A stretch of DNA of 64,000 bases from Pseudaminobacter salicylatoxidans (GCF_003148475.1 NZ_QGGG01000001.1:186001-250000); one strand, 5' to 3'; numbered from the stretch's first letter, positions 30,673 through 39,895 are shown. The notes: generated by a model not told the origin, from the sequence alone. Made by a program: numbers and translations.

Positions 30673-31781
30673 TGCAGCGTCGCCCCGTCGGAGAATACGC
30701 GCATCTGGTGGGTGGGCCATGCGACCTTCACCTTCTCGCCCGGCCCGATAGGCGCGCTGTCATCGACGATCTGCGACTTGACCGCCAGCTTCCTGCCGTC
30801 AGCCAGCAGGACCTCGTAGCGGCGATGGTCGCCCACATAAGTGACATCAGTGATGCAGGCCGTGCCATCGGCGGCCGCCGAAACGCTCAGATGCTCCGGG
30901 CGCACCGAGACGACGATTTCGGATGCGGGCGCGCGTTTGACCGGTAGCGCCACGGTGTCGCCGGCAAGGGAAACCGACAGCGATCCCCCTTCGAACCGCG
31001 CATCCTGTGCTGCCAGCATGTTGGATTCGCCGAGAAAACCGGCCACGAAAACGTCGTTCGGCTTGCGGTACAGGGTTTCCGGGGCGTCGATCTGGCAGAT
31101 GCGGCCCTCGTTCATCACGCAGATGCGGTCGGACATGGTCATGGCCTCGTCCTGATCATGCGTAACATAGATGACGGTGATGCCGAGTTCGCGCTGGATG
31201 CGCTTGATCTCGCCCTGCAGATGACTGCGCAGATATTTGTCCAGCGCGCTGAGGGGCTCGTCCATCAGCAGCACCGGCGGTTCGAAGACGATCGCACGCG
31301 CCAGCGCCACGCGTTGCTGCTGTCCGCCGGAAAGCTGGCGGGGAAAGCGATGGTTCAGCCCTTTCAGCCCGACGATTTCGAGCACGCGGCCCACGGCGCG
31401 CGCGCGCTCCGCTTTCGCCATGCCGCGCATTCTGAGCGGAAAGCCGACATTCTGCTCGACCGTCATGTGCGGAAACAGCGCATAGCTCTGGAACACCATG
31501 CCGATATTGCGCCGGGCGGGCGGCATGTCGGTGATGCGGGTGTCGCCCACGAAGATGTCGCCGGAACTCGGCGTTTCGAAGCCAGCCAGCATCATCAGGG
31601 TCGTGGTCTTGCCCGAGCCGGAGGGGCCGAGAAAGGACAGGAACTCGCCGGCTTCGACGTCGATGTCCAGCGTATGCACGGCTACGAAATCACCGTAGCG
31701 CTTGCTCACTCCGGCAAAGCGCACGGGGCTTCCTCCCTTCGGGGTATCTGAAGCCGTTGTTTGAACCGTTCGTTGCGTCAT
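30669..31781 (-). CDS. ABC transporter ATPase, PotA-like
   Basis: First gene of the long minus-strand operon, 370 residues. Walker [12 protein letters not shown] begins at 51; Q-loop [12 protein letters not shown]; signature [16 protein letters not shown]; Walker [12 protein letters not shown]; switch VTHDQDEA; C-terminal TOBE domain ([25 protein letters not shown]). The start ATG 31781 gives an N-terminal extension of about 20 residues before [11 protein letters not shown]; codons upstream of 31781 are in an AT-rich non-coding region. Confidence 0.94.
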   Translation of the reverse strand: MTQRTVQTTASDTPKGGSPVRFAGVSKRYGDFVAVHTLDIDVEAGEFLSFLGPSGSGKTTTLMMLAGFETPSSGDIFVGDTRITDMPPARRNIGMVFQSYALFPHMTVEQNVGFPLRMRGMAKAERARAVGRVLEIVGLKGLNHRFPRQLSGGQQQRVALARAIVFEPPVLLMDEPLSALDKYLRSHLQGEIKRIQRELGITVIYVTHDQDEAMTMSDRICVMNEGRICQIDAPETLYRKPNDVFVAGFLGESNMLAAQDARFEGGSLSVSLAGDTVALPVKRAPASEIVVSVRPEHLSVSAAADGTACITDVTYVGDHRRYEVLLADGRKLAVKSQIVDDSAPIGPGEKVKVAWPTHQMRVFSDGATLQ

Positions 31782-32004
31782 GCAAGCATCCCTTCGGGTT
31801 GCAATGTCCTGTACCCTACGCAGGCAGACTAACCGCTCGGCCAAAGCCTGGGCAAGTACAATATGTAATTTAAACAATTTAGTATATGATTTTTGTCGGA
31901 TGCATGGCGCGTCCCTCCGCGGAGGGCGGCTGCCGGGTCCCTTAAGGCTGCCTTAAGACGGGCCCGTCATTCGGCGGAAGATCAACAATCAGCCGCGTGA
32001 GCCC
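31782..32004. promoter_or_regulatory. Divergent promoter region, importer operon / dsbD
   Basis: 223 bases. The part nearer the importer is very AT-rich (around 31856-31896, with ATATGTAATTTAAACAATTT) and is the likely promoter and GntR-binding region. The part nearer dsbD is GC-rich and contains the palindrome CTTAAGG-CTG-CCTTAAG at 31940-31956, 49 bases before the dsbD ATG. No consensus -35/-10 pair is clear on either strand. Confidence 0.45.
31940..31956. promoter_or_regulatory. Palindrome upstream of dsbD
   Basis: Perfect 7-bp arms CTTAAGG / CCTTAAG around CTG. Could be an operator for dsbD-tlpA; no regulator gene is adjacent, so assignment is open. Confidence 0.35.
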
Positions 32005-33804
32005 ATGCCCAAGATATTGCTAGCCCTTCTTTTCCTGTTCCTCGGAGCTTCTTCCTCGCTTGCGCAGCAGCCCGATCTGCTGCAGGCCGACGAGGCATTC
32101 CAGTTCTCCGCCGAACGGGAGGAGAGCGGGGGTATGATCTTCCGCTGGACGATTGCCGAGGGCTACTATCTCTACCGCAGCCAATTGCAGGCGCGCGACG
32201 CTGCGGCGGGTCGCGAGATCGAACTGCGCACCCGGCCCGGAACTGTCGAGGACGACCCCAATTTCGGCCCCTCCGAAGTCTATTATGGGGAGGCTTCGGC
32301 AAGCCTCGACCGAGAGGTCTCCGGTACGGTGACGCTGAGCTATCAGGGCTGCAAGAAGGATTCGATTTGCTATCCTCCGGTTACGCGCACGATCGACACC
32401 CAAACGCTGGAGGTCTCTGAGGCAAGCGTCGGGTTCGGGCTGGACGGGGCCGCTTCGGCTGTCGATGAGGACAAGCCGTCGTCGCCGGGATTCGAGATCG
32501 CCAAGGATGCCGGCGGCGGGCTGATCCAGTCCCTGCTCGCCAGCGGCGGCGCGCTCTGGGTGATTGCAAGCTTCCTTGCTTTCGGCCTGCTTCTTGCCTT
32601 CACGCCCTGCGTTCTGCCGATGTATCCGATCCTGAGCGCCACGCTGGCACGCGAGGGCGAAGCGCTGACGGCAAAGCGCGGTTTCGTGCTCTCGCTCGCC
32701 TATGTTCTGGCCATGGCGACAGCATTCGGCCTTCTTGGCATCGTCGCCGCCTGGTCGGGGCAAAACCTGCAAATGGTTCTGCAATCCCCCTATGCGGTAG
32801 GCGCCGTCGCCGTGCTTTTCGTGGTGCTGGCCGCCTCGATGTTCGGCATGTTCGAGTTGCAGTTACCTTCCGCATGGGTCAACCGCGTTGCAGGCACCCA
32901 ATATGGGCGGCGGGGCTCGCTTGGCGGCGCGGCGGCGATAGGTTTCACCTCGGCGCTGATCGTAGGCCCTTGCGTGACCGCACCGCTGGCAGCTGCGCTT
33001 CTCTATATTGCGCAAACCGGCGATGCGCGGCTGGGGGCTGCGGCACTCTTTGCGCTGGGTCTGGGGCAGGGCATTCCGCTGATCGCCTTCGGGACATTGG
33101 GGAGCCGGGCGCTGCCACGCGCCGGCGCCTGGATGGAGCATGTCAAGCGCGTCTTCGGCTTTGTCTTTCTCGCCGCCGCTGTCTGGATGGCGGGGCGTAT
33201 TCTGCCTGGTCCGGCAGAGCTTATGCTGTGGGCCGTGCTGCTCATTGGAGCGGCCGTGTTCATCGGGGCGTTCGACGGCATTACGCGCGATGCGACGGTC
33301 GCGATGCGGTTTCGCAAGACGATCGGTGTCGCGCTTTCGATGATGGCGCTGGTTCTTGCCATCGGTGCGGCCTCGGGCGGAAGCGATCCGCTGCGGCCGC
33401 TGGCGCATCTGATGGCCCGGGCGGGTCCGGCGACCGGGGCCGATGCTCTTGTATCTGCCTCGGCGTCCTCCGCGCAGGATCTGCAGGCCACGCTGGCGCG
33501 GTCGCAAGGCAGGCCGAGCCTCGTCTACTTCACAGCGGATTGGTGCGTCACCTGCAAGACAGTCGAGCGCAATGTCCTTCCTGCACCCGAAATCGTCGCG
33601 GGCCTTCGCGATTTCCAGCTTGTGGAGGTCGATCTCTCGACGCTCGACGAACAGAACCAGGCGTTGATGCGCGATCTGGCGGTGGTAGGACCGCCGACGA
33701 TGATCTTCTTTGACGCCGATCGCAGCGAAATCGCTGGCTCACGGCTTGTCGGAGACGTTACCGCCGACAGCCTGCTCGCCTCGGCCGCATTAGTGGAGCG
33801 GTGA
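32005..33804 (+). CDS. dsbD: Thiol:disulfide interchange protein DsbD
   Basis: Moves reducing power from cytoplasmic thioredoxin across the inner membrane to periplasmic proteins (cytochrome c maturation, DsbC-like isomerases). 599 residues: signal peptide 1-21 ending SSLA-QQ; N-terminal DsbD-alpha domain with Cys116 and Cys122 (QGCKKDSICYPP); eight-span core with Cys202 (FTPCVLPMYPIL) and Cys323 (VGPCVTAPL); C-terminal periplasmic thioredoxin domain with WCVTC, Cys514 and Cys517. All six redox cysteines are intact. It is followed one base later by a membrane-TlpA fusion gene that is the likely electron acceptor. Confidence 0.97.
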   Translation: MPKILLALLFLFLGASSSLAQQPDLLQADEAFQFSAEREESGGMIFRWTIAEGYYLYRSQLQARDAAAGREIELRTRPGTVEDDPNFGPSEVYYGEASASLDREVSGTVTLSYQGCKKDSICYPPVTRTIDTQTLEVSEASVGFGLDGAASAVDEDKPSSPGFEIAKDAGGGLIQSLLASGGALWVIASFLAFGLLLAFTPCVLPMYPILSATLAREGEALTAKRGFVLSLAYVLAMATAFGLLGIVAAWSGQNLQMVLQSPYAVGAVAVLFVVLAASMFGMFELQLPSAWVNRVAGTQYGRRGSLGGAAAIGFTSALIVGPCVTAPLAAALLYIAQTGDARLGAAALFALGLGQGIPLIAFGTLGSRALPRAGAWMEHVKRVFGFVFLAAAVWMAGRILPGPAELMLWAVLLIGAAVFIGAFDGITRDATVAMRFRKTIGVALSMMALVLAIGAASGGSDPLRPLAHLMARAGPATGADALVSASASSAQDLQATLARSQGRPSLVYFTADWCVTCKTVERNVLPAPEIVAGLRDFQLVEVDLSTLDEQNQALMRDLAVVGPPTMIFFDADRSEIAGSRLVGDVTADSLLASAALVER

Positions 33805-33805
33805 C

Positions 33806-34603
33806 ATGAACGCCATCTCGCTGGGACCGCTGGTGCTTTCCGCCGACCGCTTTGCCGCGATACTTGCGATTGCCGCTTTCCTGCTGGCAAGCGAGGTGCT
33901 GGCAAGGAAAGTCGACGCCCGTTTTTCTGCCTGGGCCTGGTGGGCATTCGTTGCCTTCGTTATCGGCGCGCGGCTGGGACATGTCGCCCTCCATGCCGGA
34001 AGCTTCATGGCCGAACCATGGCGCGTCATCGCAATTTGGCAGGGCGGCTTCCTGCTGCCGATCGGCATCGCGACGGCGGCGATCTTCACCGCCATCTATC
34101 TGCGCCGGCATCTGCGCCTTGCTTTCTGGACGCCTTTGCCCGCCGCGATAGCCGCCTTCGTTGCGGTCTTCATCACCCAGTTGACGGCTGGCGTCCCGCC
34201 GACGCCTCTGCCTGCCGGCACCTATGCCGCGCTCAACGGACGAATGGTCGTGCCTGCCGAGTTCCAAGGCCGCCCGATCGTGGTCAATCTCTGGGCGACA
34301 TGGTGCCCGCCTTGCCGGCGCGAGATGCCGATGATGGCCGACGTCGCCGCTTCCCGCAACGATGCCGCCTTTGTCTTCGTCAATCAGGGCGAGGGGAGGG
34401 CGGCGGTGGAGAGCTATCTTGCGCGCGAGGGGATCAGGCTCGAAACCGTGCTGTTCGATTCCCTTGGGGAGTTCAGCCGCCATTATGCGATCCCCGGCCT
34501 GCCCGGCACCCTGTTTATCGACAGCGACGGCCGGCTCCGGTCGGTCCATGTCGGCGAGATATCCAGGGAGGCGCTGCTTGCGGCTATCGAGAAACTGCAA
34601 TGA
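33806..34603 (+). CDS. Membrane-anchored TlpA-like thioredoxin with Lgt-like N-terminal domain
   Basis: 265 residues in two parts. Residues 1-130 are a membrane domain of about four spans whose segment VIGARLGHVALHAG...WRVIAIWQGGFLLPIGIAT resembles the core of prolipoprotein diacylglyceryl transferase (Lgt), but is only a fraction of Lgt and lacks most of its periplasmic head. Residues 145-265 are a TlpA/ResA-type thioredoxin domain with WCPPC (Cys167, Cys170) and the cis-Pro region IPGLPGTLFID. It is translated directly after dsbD. I infer a periplasmic disulfide reductase fed by DsbD; the Lgt-like part may serve only as an anchor or may handle lipid or redox partners. Confidence 0.8.
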   Translation: MNAISLGPLVLSADRFAAILAIAAFLLASEVLARKVDARFSAWAWWAFVAFVIGARLGHVALHAGSFMAEPWRVIAIWQGGFLLPIGIATAAIFTAIYLRRHLRLAFWTPLPAAIAAFVAVFITQLTAGVPPTPLPAGTYAALNGRMVVPAEFQGRPIVVNLWATWCPPCRREMPMMADVAASRNDAAFVFVNQGEGRAAVESYLAREGIRLETVLFDSLGEFSRHYAIPGLPGTLFIDSDGRLRSVHVGEISREALLAAIEKLQ

Positions 34604-34613
34604 GCAGAATGCA

Positions 34614-34648
34614 CGACGCCCGGCTGACACGGGGTCGGCCGGGCGTCG
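34614..34648. terminator. Hairpin between convergent tlpA-like and metQ genes
   Basis: Perfect 11-bp stem CGACGCCCGGC / GCCGGGCGTCG with a 13-base loop that can extend pairing (TGAC/GTC). It lies between the two convergent stops. No long T-run; probably bidirectional. Confidence 0.6.
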
Positions 34649-34693
34649 GGGTTCAGGCTGTTCTGCGGAAACGGGCTCGGGCCCGAAGGCAAC

Positions 34694-35470
34694 TTACCAG
34701 GAGGCGATCAGGGCGCCCTTGAACTCGTCATTGATGAAGGCCTTGATGCTGTCGTCGTGATAGGATTCGACAAGCGTCTTGACCCACGGCGCATTCTCGT
34801 CGGCCTTGCGCACGACGATCACGTTGGCATAGGGCGACTCGCTGCTTTCGATGGCGATGGCGTCGTCCTTGGGATGCAGGCCGGCTTCCAGCGCGTAGTT
34901 GGTGTTGATGACGGCTGCATCGACGTCATCCAGCGAGCGCGGAAGCTGCGCGGCATCGAGCTCGGAAAAGTGGATGTTCTTCGGGTTTTCGGTGATGTCG
35001 GCAGGGCCTGCCTTCAGGCCGGCTTCCGGATTGACCTTGATCAGGCCTTCCTTGGCGAGAACCAGCAGAGCGCGGCCGCCATTCGTCGGGTCGTTCGGGA
35101 TGGCGACGGTTGCGCCGTCAGCGATTTCGCCGAGGCTCTTCACCTTCTTGGAATAGACGCCCATCGGCGTGGTGATGGTCTTGCCGACGCTGACGAGATC
35201 GAAACCGCGATCCGCGATCTGGTTGTCGAGATAGGGCTGGTGCTGGAACGAATTGGCGTTGAGGTCGCCGTCGGCGAGCGCCTGGTTCGGCACGACATAG
35301 TCGGAGAATTCCAGGATCTCGATATTGAGGCCCTTCTTGGCGGCGACTTCCTTGACCTTCTCCATGATCTGCGCGTGCTCGCCGGGCGTGACGCCGACCT
35401 TGATGTCTTCGGCAAACGCCGGGAAGCTGACGAGGGCGGCAAGCGCCGCCGTGGCGAGGAACTTCATCAT
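34694..35470 (-). CDS. metQ: Methionine ABC transporter substrate-binding protein MetQ
   Basis: Receptor for L/D-methionine, NlpA family, 258 residues. The signal peptide MMKFLATAALAALVSFPAFA ends before EDIKVGVTPG, with no lipobox cysteine, so this is a soluble periplasmic protein rather than a lipoprotein. Family motifs: VGVTPGEHAQIMEKV, FQHQPYLDNQ, IPNDPTNGGRALLVLA (partly quoted) and NTNYALEAGL. It is last in metN-metI-metQ, 41 bases after metI. Confidence 0.95.
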   Translation of the reverse strand: MMKFLATAALAALVSFPAFAEDIKVGVTPGEHAQIMEKVKEVAAKKGLNIEILEFSDYVVPNQALADGDLNANSFQHQPYLDNQIADRGFDLVSVGKTITTPMGVYSKKVKSLGEIADGATVAIPNDPTNGGRALLVLAKEGLIKVNPEAGLKAGPADITENPKNIHFSELDAAQLPRSLDDVDAAVINTNYALEAGLHPKDDAIAIESSESPYANVIVVRKADENAPWVKTLVESYHDDSIKAFINDEFKGALIASW

Positions 35471-35511
35471 GTGTATCTCCTTGATGGTTACATGACTGGA
35501 AACGGTTGAAA

Positions 35512-36180
35512 TCAGCTCTTGCGGTTGCGCTTGTCGAAGCGCCGGGCAAGCGCGTCGCCGGCGCTCTGGACGAGCTGCACGAGAACGATCAGCACGATCA
35601 CCACGGCCAGCATCACGTCGGGCATGAAGCGCTGGTAGCCGTAGCGGATGCCCAGATCGCCGAGGCCTCCGCCGCCGACCGCGCCGACCATGGCCGAATA
35701 GCCGATCAGGCTGACGATGGTCATGGTGAAGGCCAGCAGGATGGCCGGCCGGGCTTCGGCCAGAAGCACCTTGAAGACGATCTGCATCGGCGTCGCGCCC
35801 ATGGCGCGGGCCGCCTCGATCAGCCCCTTGTCGATCTCCCGGATCGCGGCTTCCACCAGGCGGGAGAAGAAGGGAATGGTGGCGATGGTCAACGGCACGA
35901 TGGCCGCCGTGGTGCCGATCGACGTGCCGGTCAGAAGCCGCGTGAACGGAATGATCGCCACGACAAGGATGATGAACGGCGTGGAACGGGCGGCGTTGAC
36001 GATAAGCCCGATCGCATAGTTGAGCTTCGGCGCCGGGAAAAGCTCGCCCTTGCCGCTGGTGGCGAGGAAAACGCCGATCGGCAGGCCGATCAGCGAGCCG
36101 ATCAGGCCGGACACCGCCACCATGTGCAGCGTCTGCAGCAACGACTTCCAGAGCAGGCCGAAAAGCATTTCAGGCGACAT
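35512..36180 (-). CDS. metI: Methionine ABC transporter permease MetI
   Basis: Inner-membrane permease, 222 residues with about five spans. Signatures: [40 protein letters not shown] and the EAA loop [21 protein letters not shown], then [20 protein letters not shown] (last two stretches partly quoted). ATG 36180 overlaps the metN stop by 11 bases. Confidence 0.96.
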   Translation of the reverse strand: MSPEMLFGLLWKSLLQTLHMVAVSGLIGSLIGLPIGVFLATSGKGELFPAPKLNYAIGLIVNAARSTPFIILVVAIIPFTRLLTGTSIGTTAAIVPLTIATIPFFSRLVEAAIREIDKGLIEAARAMGATPMQIVFKVLLAEARPAILLAFTMTIVSLIGYSAMVGAVGGGGLGDLGIRYGYQRFMPDVMLAVVIVLIVLVQLVQSAGDALARRFDKRNRKS

Positions 36181-37267
36181 AGCCGAGCACCTCCGTGGAC
36201 AGGCCGGTTTCGGCATAGAAGCGATTGGCGCGGTCGAGAATCTCGGGCGAGGCCGGATAGGAGACGACCAGCGTTCCGAACGGTTCACCGGCGATCTCCT
36301 CGATGGCGCCGGCAAGAATGTTGACGTCGCCGCCGATCTCGGTGACCAGTCGCGCCGTCAGCGGCTGGAAGGCCGTCGCGCCGAAGAAGGTGAGCCGCAC
36401 GAGAATGCGGTCACCTGCGGCAGGTTCGGCCTTCAGGCCGGAGCGCAGCCATTCCGGCAGGCTGGTGCCCAGCGTGGACGACAAGAGGATGCGCGTCGTC
36501 TCGTGCTGCGGGGCGGTGAAGACGTCGAAGGTGGGGCCCTGCTCGACGATGCGGCCCTTGTCGATGACCGCGACATGGGAGGCGATGGTCTTGATCACCT
36601 CCATCTCATGCGTGATCAGCAGAACGGTCAGGCCGAGTTCGGCATTGATCTGCTTCAGCAGAGCCAGGATCGACTGCGTCGTTTCCGGGTCGAGCGCGGA
36701 GGTGGCCTCGTCGGACAGGAGCAGCTTCGGGGAGGTGGCAAGCGCGCGGGCGATGCCGACGCGCTGCTTCTGGCCGCCCGACAGTTCCGACGGATAGCGC
36801 GTCGCCTTGTCGCCGAGGCCGACGAGATCGAGAAGCGGCCCGACCTTCGCCCTGATCGCCTTACGGTCGAGGCCGGCGATTTCAAGCGGCAGCGCGACAT
36901 TGTCGAAGGCGGTGCGCGAGGACAACAGGTTGAAATGCTGGAAGATCATCGCGACCTCCCGCCGCAGCCCGCGCAGGCCCGCATCGTTCAGCCCGCCGAC
37001 CTCGGTGCCGTCCACCACCACCTGTCCCGAAGTCGCCTTTTCGAGGCCGTTGACGAGGCGGATGAGCGTGGACTTGCCGGCGCCGGAACGGCCGATGATG
37101 CCGGCGATCGCGCCGCGGTTGACGGTCATGTCGATGCCGTCGAGCGCGGTGAAGGCCTCCGTACCCTCGCCAAAGCGTTTGGTCACGCCCTCGAAGGTGA
37201 TCATGGGCGCCGCAGCTTCCGCGCGTTCATGCGGGGCGGTTTCGGCCGCGACAGGTGGGAGTATCAT
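36170..37267 (-). CDS. metN: Methionine ABC transporter ATPase MetN
   Basis: 365-residue ATPase. Walker [13 protein letters not shown] at 59-70, signature [16 protein letters not shown], Walker [12 protein letters not shown] and LITHEMEV at the switch. The C-terminal 85 residues form the NIL/ACT-like regulatory domain that gives trans-inhibition by methionine in E. coli MetN. The start at 37267 adds about 21 residues before [15 protein letters not shown] 37204 is an alternative. A long, structured leader precedes it. Confidence 0.95.
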   Translation of the reverse strand: MILPPVAAETAPHERAEAAAPMITFEGVTKRFGEGTEAFTALDGIDMTVNRGAIAGIIGRSGAGKSTLIRLVNGLEKATSGQVVVDGTEVGGLNDAGLRGLRREVAMIFQHFNLLSSRTAFDNVALPLEIAGLDRKAIRAKVGPLLDLVGLGDKATRYPSELSGGQKQRVGIARALATSPKLLLSDEATSALDPETTQSILALLKQINAELGLTVLLITHEMEVIKTIASHVAVIDKGRIVEQGPTFDVFTAPQHETTRILLSSTLGTSLPEWLRSGLKAEPAAGDRILVRLTFFGATAFQPLTARLVTEIGGDVNILAGAIEEIAGEPFGTLVVSYPASPEILDRANRFYAETGLSTEVLGYVA

Positions 37268-37425
37268 TTTCAGCTCACGGTTTCAGTCTGGTCATCCCGG
37301 CGACATAGCATCGCCACTGCGTCATGCGAAGACGCTGCACATTCGATGACAGGTGACTATCCGTAGCATGCGATCGGCCTTGGTCTGGACCTTGGTTCAG
37401 ATAGATGCACCATTGCCCTGACTTG

Positions 37426-37462
37426 GCCGGATTAGACAGGAATAAAATTCCTAAAATCCGGC
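37426..37462. promoter_or_regulatory. Nested inverted repeat upstream of metN
   Basis: Outer arms GCCGGATT / AATCCGGC (8 bp) enclose inner arms AGGAAT / ATTCCT (6 bp) around AAA; the internal loop is AGAC on one side and AA on the other. It lies about 160 bases before the metN ATG. It may be a dyad operator for a methionine regulator or a structured RNA element. Confidence 0.45.
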
Positions 37463-37541
37463 ATCTGTAGAAATATTTTGGCAACGCCCGCGAAGCGACC
37501 GTGACTGCAACGTTCGTCGCCATGTCCCGGCTTCAGGCGGA

Positions 37542-37576
37542 GCGGCTCGGCCGGGGCAGTTCCCGAGCCGAGCCGC
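37542..37576 (-). terminator. Terminator after the TerC-family gene
   Basis: 10-bp stem GCGGCTCGGC / GCCGAGCCGC, extended inward by CGGG / CCCG, directly after the gene's stop codon on the minus strand. No T-run, but very stable. Confidence 0.6.
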
Positions 37577-37588
37577 GTGGTGTCGATC

Positions 37589-38242
37589 TCAGAAGTTCAT
37601 ATGAACCAGAACCTCTTGGGTGCCGCGGTAGATCATCTCCAGCGATACATAAAGAATGATGGCGAGACCGACATAGGCGATCCAGCGATAGCGCTGCAGC
37701 AGGCGGGCGATATAGGTCGCGGCAAGACCCATCATGGCGATGGACAGGATCAGGCCGAATACCAGAATGGCCAGGTGATCGCGCGCGGCGCCGGCGACGG
37801 CCAGCACATTGTCGAGCGACATCGATACGTCGGCGATGACAATCTGCCATGCGGCCTGGGCGAAAGTCTTGCGCGGGGCACCGGCAGCGATCTGTCCGTC
37901 CTGATTGATGTCACGGCCTTCCAGTGCTTCGGCCACTGCCATCTCCTGGCCGTGATCGGCTTGCAGTTCCCGCCACATTTTCCAGCAGACCCAGAGCAGA
38001 AGGATACCGCCGGCAAGCAGCAGTCCGACAATCTGCAGGAGCTGGGTCGTTGCGGCGGCGAAGCCGATGCGCAGCACCGTTGCGGCGATGATGCCGATGA
38101 GGATGGCTTTGTTGCGCTGGTCTTTTGGCAGGCCTGCTGCGGCAAGTCCGATGACGATGGCGTTGTCGCCGGCCAGAACCAGGTCGATCAGGATCACCTG
38201 AAGAAGGGCGGAAAGGGCTTCCGGGGTAAGAAGTTCGCTCAT
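37589..38242 (-). CDS. TerC/YjbE-family integral membrane protein
   Basis: 217 residues with about seven spans. It shows the family's paired acidic motifs in membrane helices, ILIDLVLAGDNAIVIGLAA at 17-35 and QIVIADVSMSLDNVLAVAGAA (partly quoted) near 135. TerC/YjbE relatives are implicated in metal (manganese) efflux or metallation of exported proteins. A hydrophilic loop of about 40 residues (GRDINQDGQIAAGAPRKTF) separates the halves. It is monocistronic, ending in a strong hairpin. No yybP-ykoY riboswitch was found upstream. Confidence 0.9.
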   Translation of the reverse strand: MSELLTPEALSALLQVILIDLVLAGDNAIVIGLAAAGLPKDQRNKAILIGIIAATVLRIGFAAATTQLLQIVGLLLAGGILLLWVCWKMWRELQADHGQEMAVAEALEGRDINQDGQIAAGAPRKTFAQAAWQIVIADVSMSLDNVLAVAGAARDHLAILVFGLILSIAMMGLAATYIARLLQRYRWIAYVGLAIILYVSLEMIYRGTQEVLVHMNF

Positions 38243-38905
38243 GTGGCACCCATTTTGGGGGCGCCTGAATGCTCTATGGGTCGACCGAATGTATCAGCGT
38301 TCGCGCCGGCACTGCGTGCCCCGACGCGGACTGCACTGCGAAACGTTACGGTCGATGGGTTTCCATGAACACCAGGCCACCTGTTGGATATCCAGTCCGA
38401 CATCACGGTTCAGGGGAACCGCCAGAGGGGCCCGGTCTGGTGCGCTCCGTTTAACCGCGCCGGCCAGGAAACTCAAGAGCATCCGTGCGGCAATGCCATC
38501 TTCAATCCTGTCCTTCACACGGGAAAGAGCGTTTTCGGCTCAGTCCGCCCTTGAAAGTTGGCTGCGTCGCGTCCAAATTGAGCGCGCGGGCCGGGCCCCT
38601 CTGACTGTCGCCTTCGGGTGCGGTGATGTCGGACCGCGTAAAGGGGTCCGTTCCACGATGTCGAAGGACATCAATTCGGTTCGAGCGGGCTCATGACATA
38701 GCCGGTTCGGAGCCACGCATGACATCTTCCATCCCTGATCTGTTCTTCGTCCCCTGTCGTGTCTCGCCGTTAACGGGCGTGCAACGGGGAAACGACGGGA
38801 TGTCCGGCTTGAAGCCGGACCATCGAGGCCCCGGCGCCTCCACCATGTCATGATCGCTCATTGCGAGCGCAAACCAGCCAAACAGCATTCATTGAGGAAC
38901 TGACG
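38243..38905. other. 663-base stretch without recognisable gene
   Basis: Between the divergent TerC-family and Tim44-domain genes. Open frames here are low-complexity shadows with no family resemblance. It contains a 19-base palindrome GTCCGGCTT-G-AAGCCGGAC at 38802-38820 and small dyads near 38855-38869. Promoters for both flanking genes must lie within it. It could be the relic of a lost gene, but no identifiable remnant is visible. Confidence 0.5.
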
Positions 38906-39895
38906 ATGCCGACTTCGCCAACCATTCGATTTGCAACCTTGTTTGCAGGCCTTTTCCTGGCGTTTTCCATGGTGGCAATAGATCATGCGGAGGCGCGGCG
39001 CGGCGGCAGCTTCGGCAGCCGGGGCACGCGCACTTTCCAGTCGGCACCGCCCACGCGGACGGCGCCCGCGCCGGCCGCTCCGGTCGAGCGTTCGATGACG
39101 CCCAATACCGGGACCAGCACGGCAGCCCGCCAGCAGCCCGGCGGCATGCAGCGTCCGGGCTTCATGAGCGGCTTCGGCGGAACGATGATGCGCGGCCTGC
39201 TGCTTGGCGGCCTGATCGGTCTTTTGCTGGGGCAGGGCTTCGGAGGCCTGGCGGGCATGTTCGGCCTTCTCCTCCAGGCGCTGTTGATCGGCGGTGCGAT
39301 CATGCTGGCCCTTCGCTTCTTCCGCTCCGCACGCGGACAGGCGCCTGCCATGGCCGGGGCAGGCCTTTCCGGGGCGAATGCGGGCTTCGGGCGCGGCGAC
39401 AGCCACCAGCGCGAAGCGACCGGTGCGGCGGCATTCGGCATTCCGGGCATCGGCTCCGGATCTGGCGGCAATGCTGAGGCGGTCGCGTCGCAGGACATCA
39501 AGCTGACCCAGGCCGATCTCGATACGTTCCAGCAGATGCTGACGGAGGTGCAGGAAGCGTTTGGACGTGAAGACCACGGAGCGCTGCGCCGTCTGGTGAC
39601 GCCCGAAATGGTTTCCTACCTGTCGGAAGAATTGGCGCAGAACGCGCAAAACGGCGTGCGGAACGAGGTGTCGGATGTCAACCTGTTGCAGGCCGATATC
39701 GCCGAAAGCTGGCGTGAGGGCGACCGCGACTATGCGACGGCCGCGCTGCATTATTCCTCGCGCGACGTGACCCGCGAGCGTGACACAGGCAAGATCGTCG
39801 ACGGCGACACCGAGCCGACGGAAACCACCGAATTGTGGACGTTCACCCGCCAGAACGGCGCGGAATGGAAGCTTTCGGCAATCCAGCAGGCCTAG
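38906..39895 (+). CDS. Tim44-domain (TIM44-like) membrane protein
   Basis: 329 residues. An N-terminal signal or anchor (LFAGLFLAFSMVAIDHAEA, about 9-28) is followed by a low-complexity RRGGSFGSRGTRTFQSAP / Pro-Ala region, a Gly/Leu-rich hydrophobic stretch (GLLLGGLIGLLLGQG...ALLIGGAIMLALRFF, about 105-150) and a C-terminal Tim44-like domain (LTQADLDTFQQMLTEVQEAFG to NGAEWKLSAIQQA). Bacterial Tim44-like proteins are of uncertain function, possibly in membrane protein handling. The start ATG 38906 follows TTGAGGAAC. It stands alone between two gene-free stretches. Confidence 0.85.
   Translation: MPTSPTIRFATLFAGLFLAFSMVAIDHAEARRGGSFGSRGTRTFQSAPPTRTAPAPAAPVERSMTPNTGTSTAARQQPGGMQRPGFMSGFGGTMMRGLLLGGLIGLLLGQGFGGLAGMFGLLLQALLIGGAIMLALRFFRSARGQAPAMAGAGLSGANAGFGRGDSHQREATGAAAFGIPGIGSGSGGNAEAVASQDIKLTQADLDTFQQMLTEVQEAFGREDHGALRRLVTPEMVSYLSEELAQNAQNGVRNEVSDVNLLQADIAESWREGDRDYATAALHYSSRDVTRERDTGKIVDGDTEPTETTELWTFTRQNGAEWKLSAIQQA

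Larger units (their letters stand above)
37268..37588 (-). promoter_or_regulatory. Leader/promoter region of metNIQ, gene-free
   Basis: 321 bases between the TerC-family gene and metN. It holds the TerC terminator at one end (37542-37576) and, in the middle, a nested inverted repeat (37426-37462). The remainder shows no coding potential. I looked for SAM riboswitch consensus sequences and did not see a convincing one. Confidence 0.4.

Noticed and set aside
37268-37588. SAM-II or other SAM riboswitch before metN
   Set aside because: A nested dyad exists, but I could not find the conserved core bases or pseudoknot pattern.
38243-38500. yybP-ykoY manganese riboswitch upstream of the TerC-family gene
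   Set aside because: The characteristic conserved core could not be identified on the minus strand.
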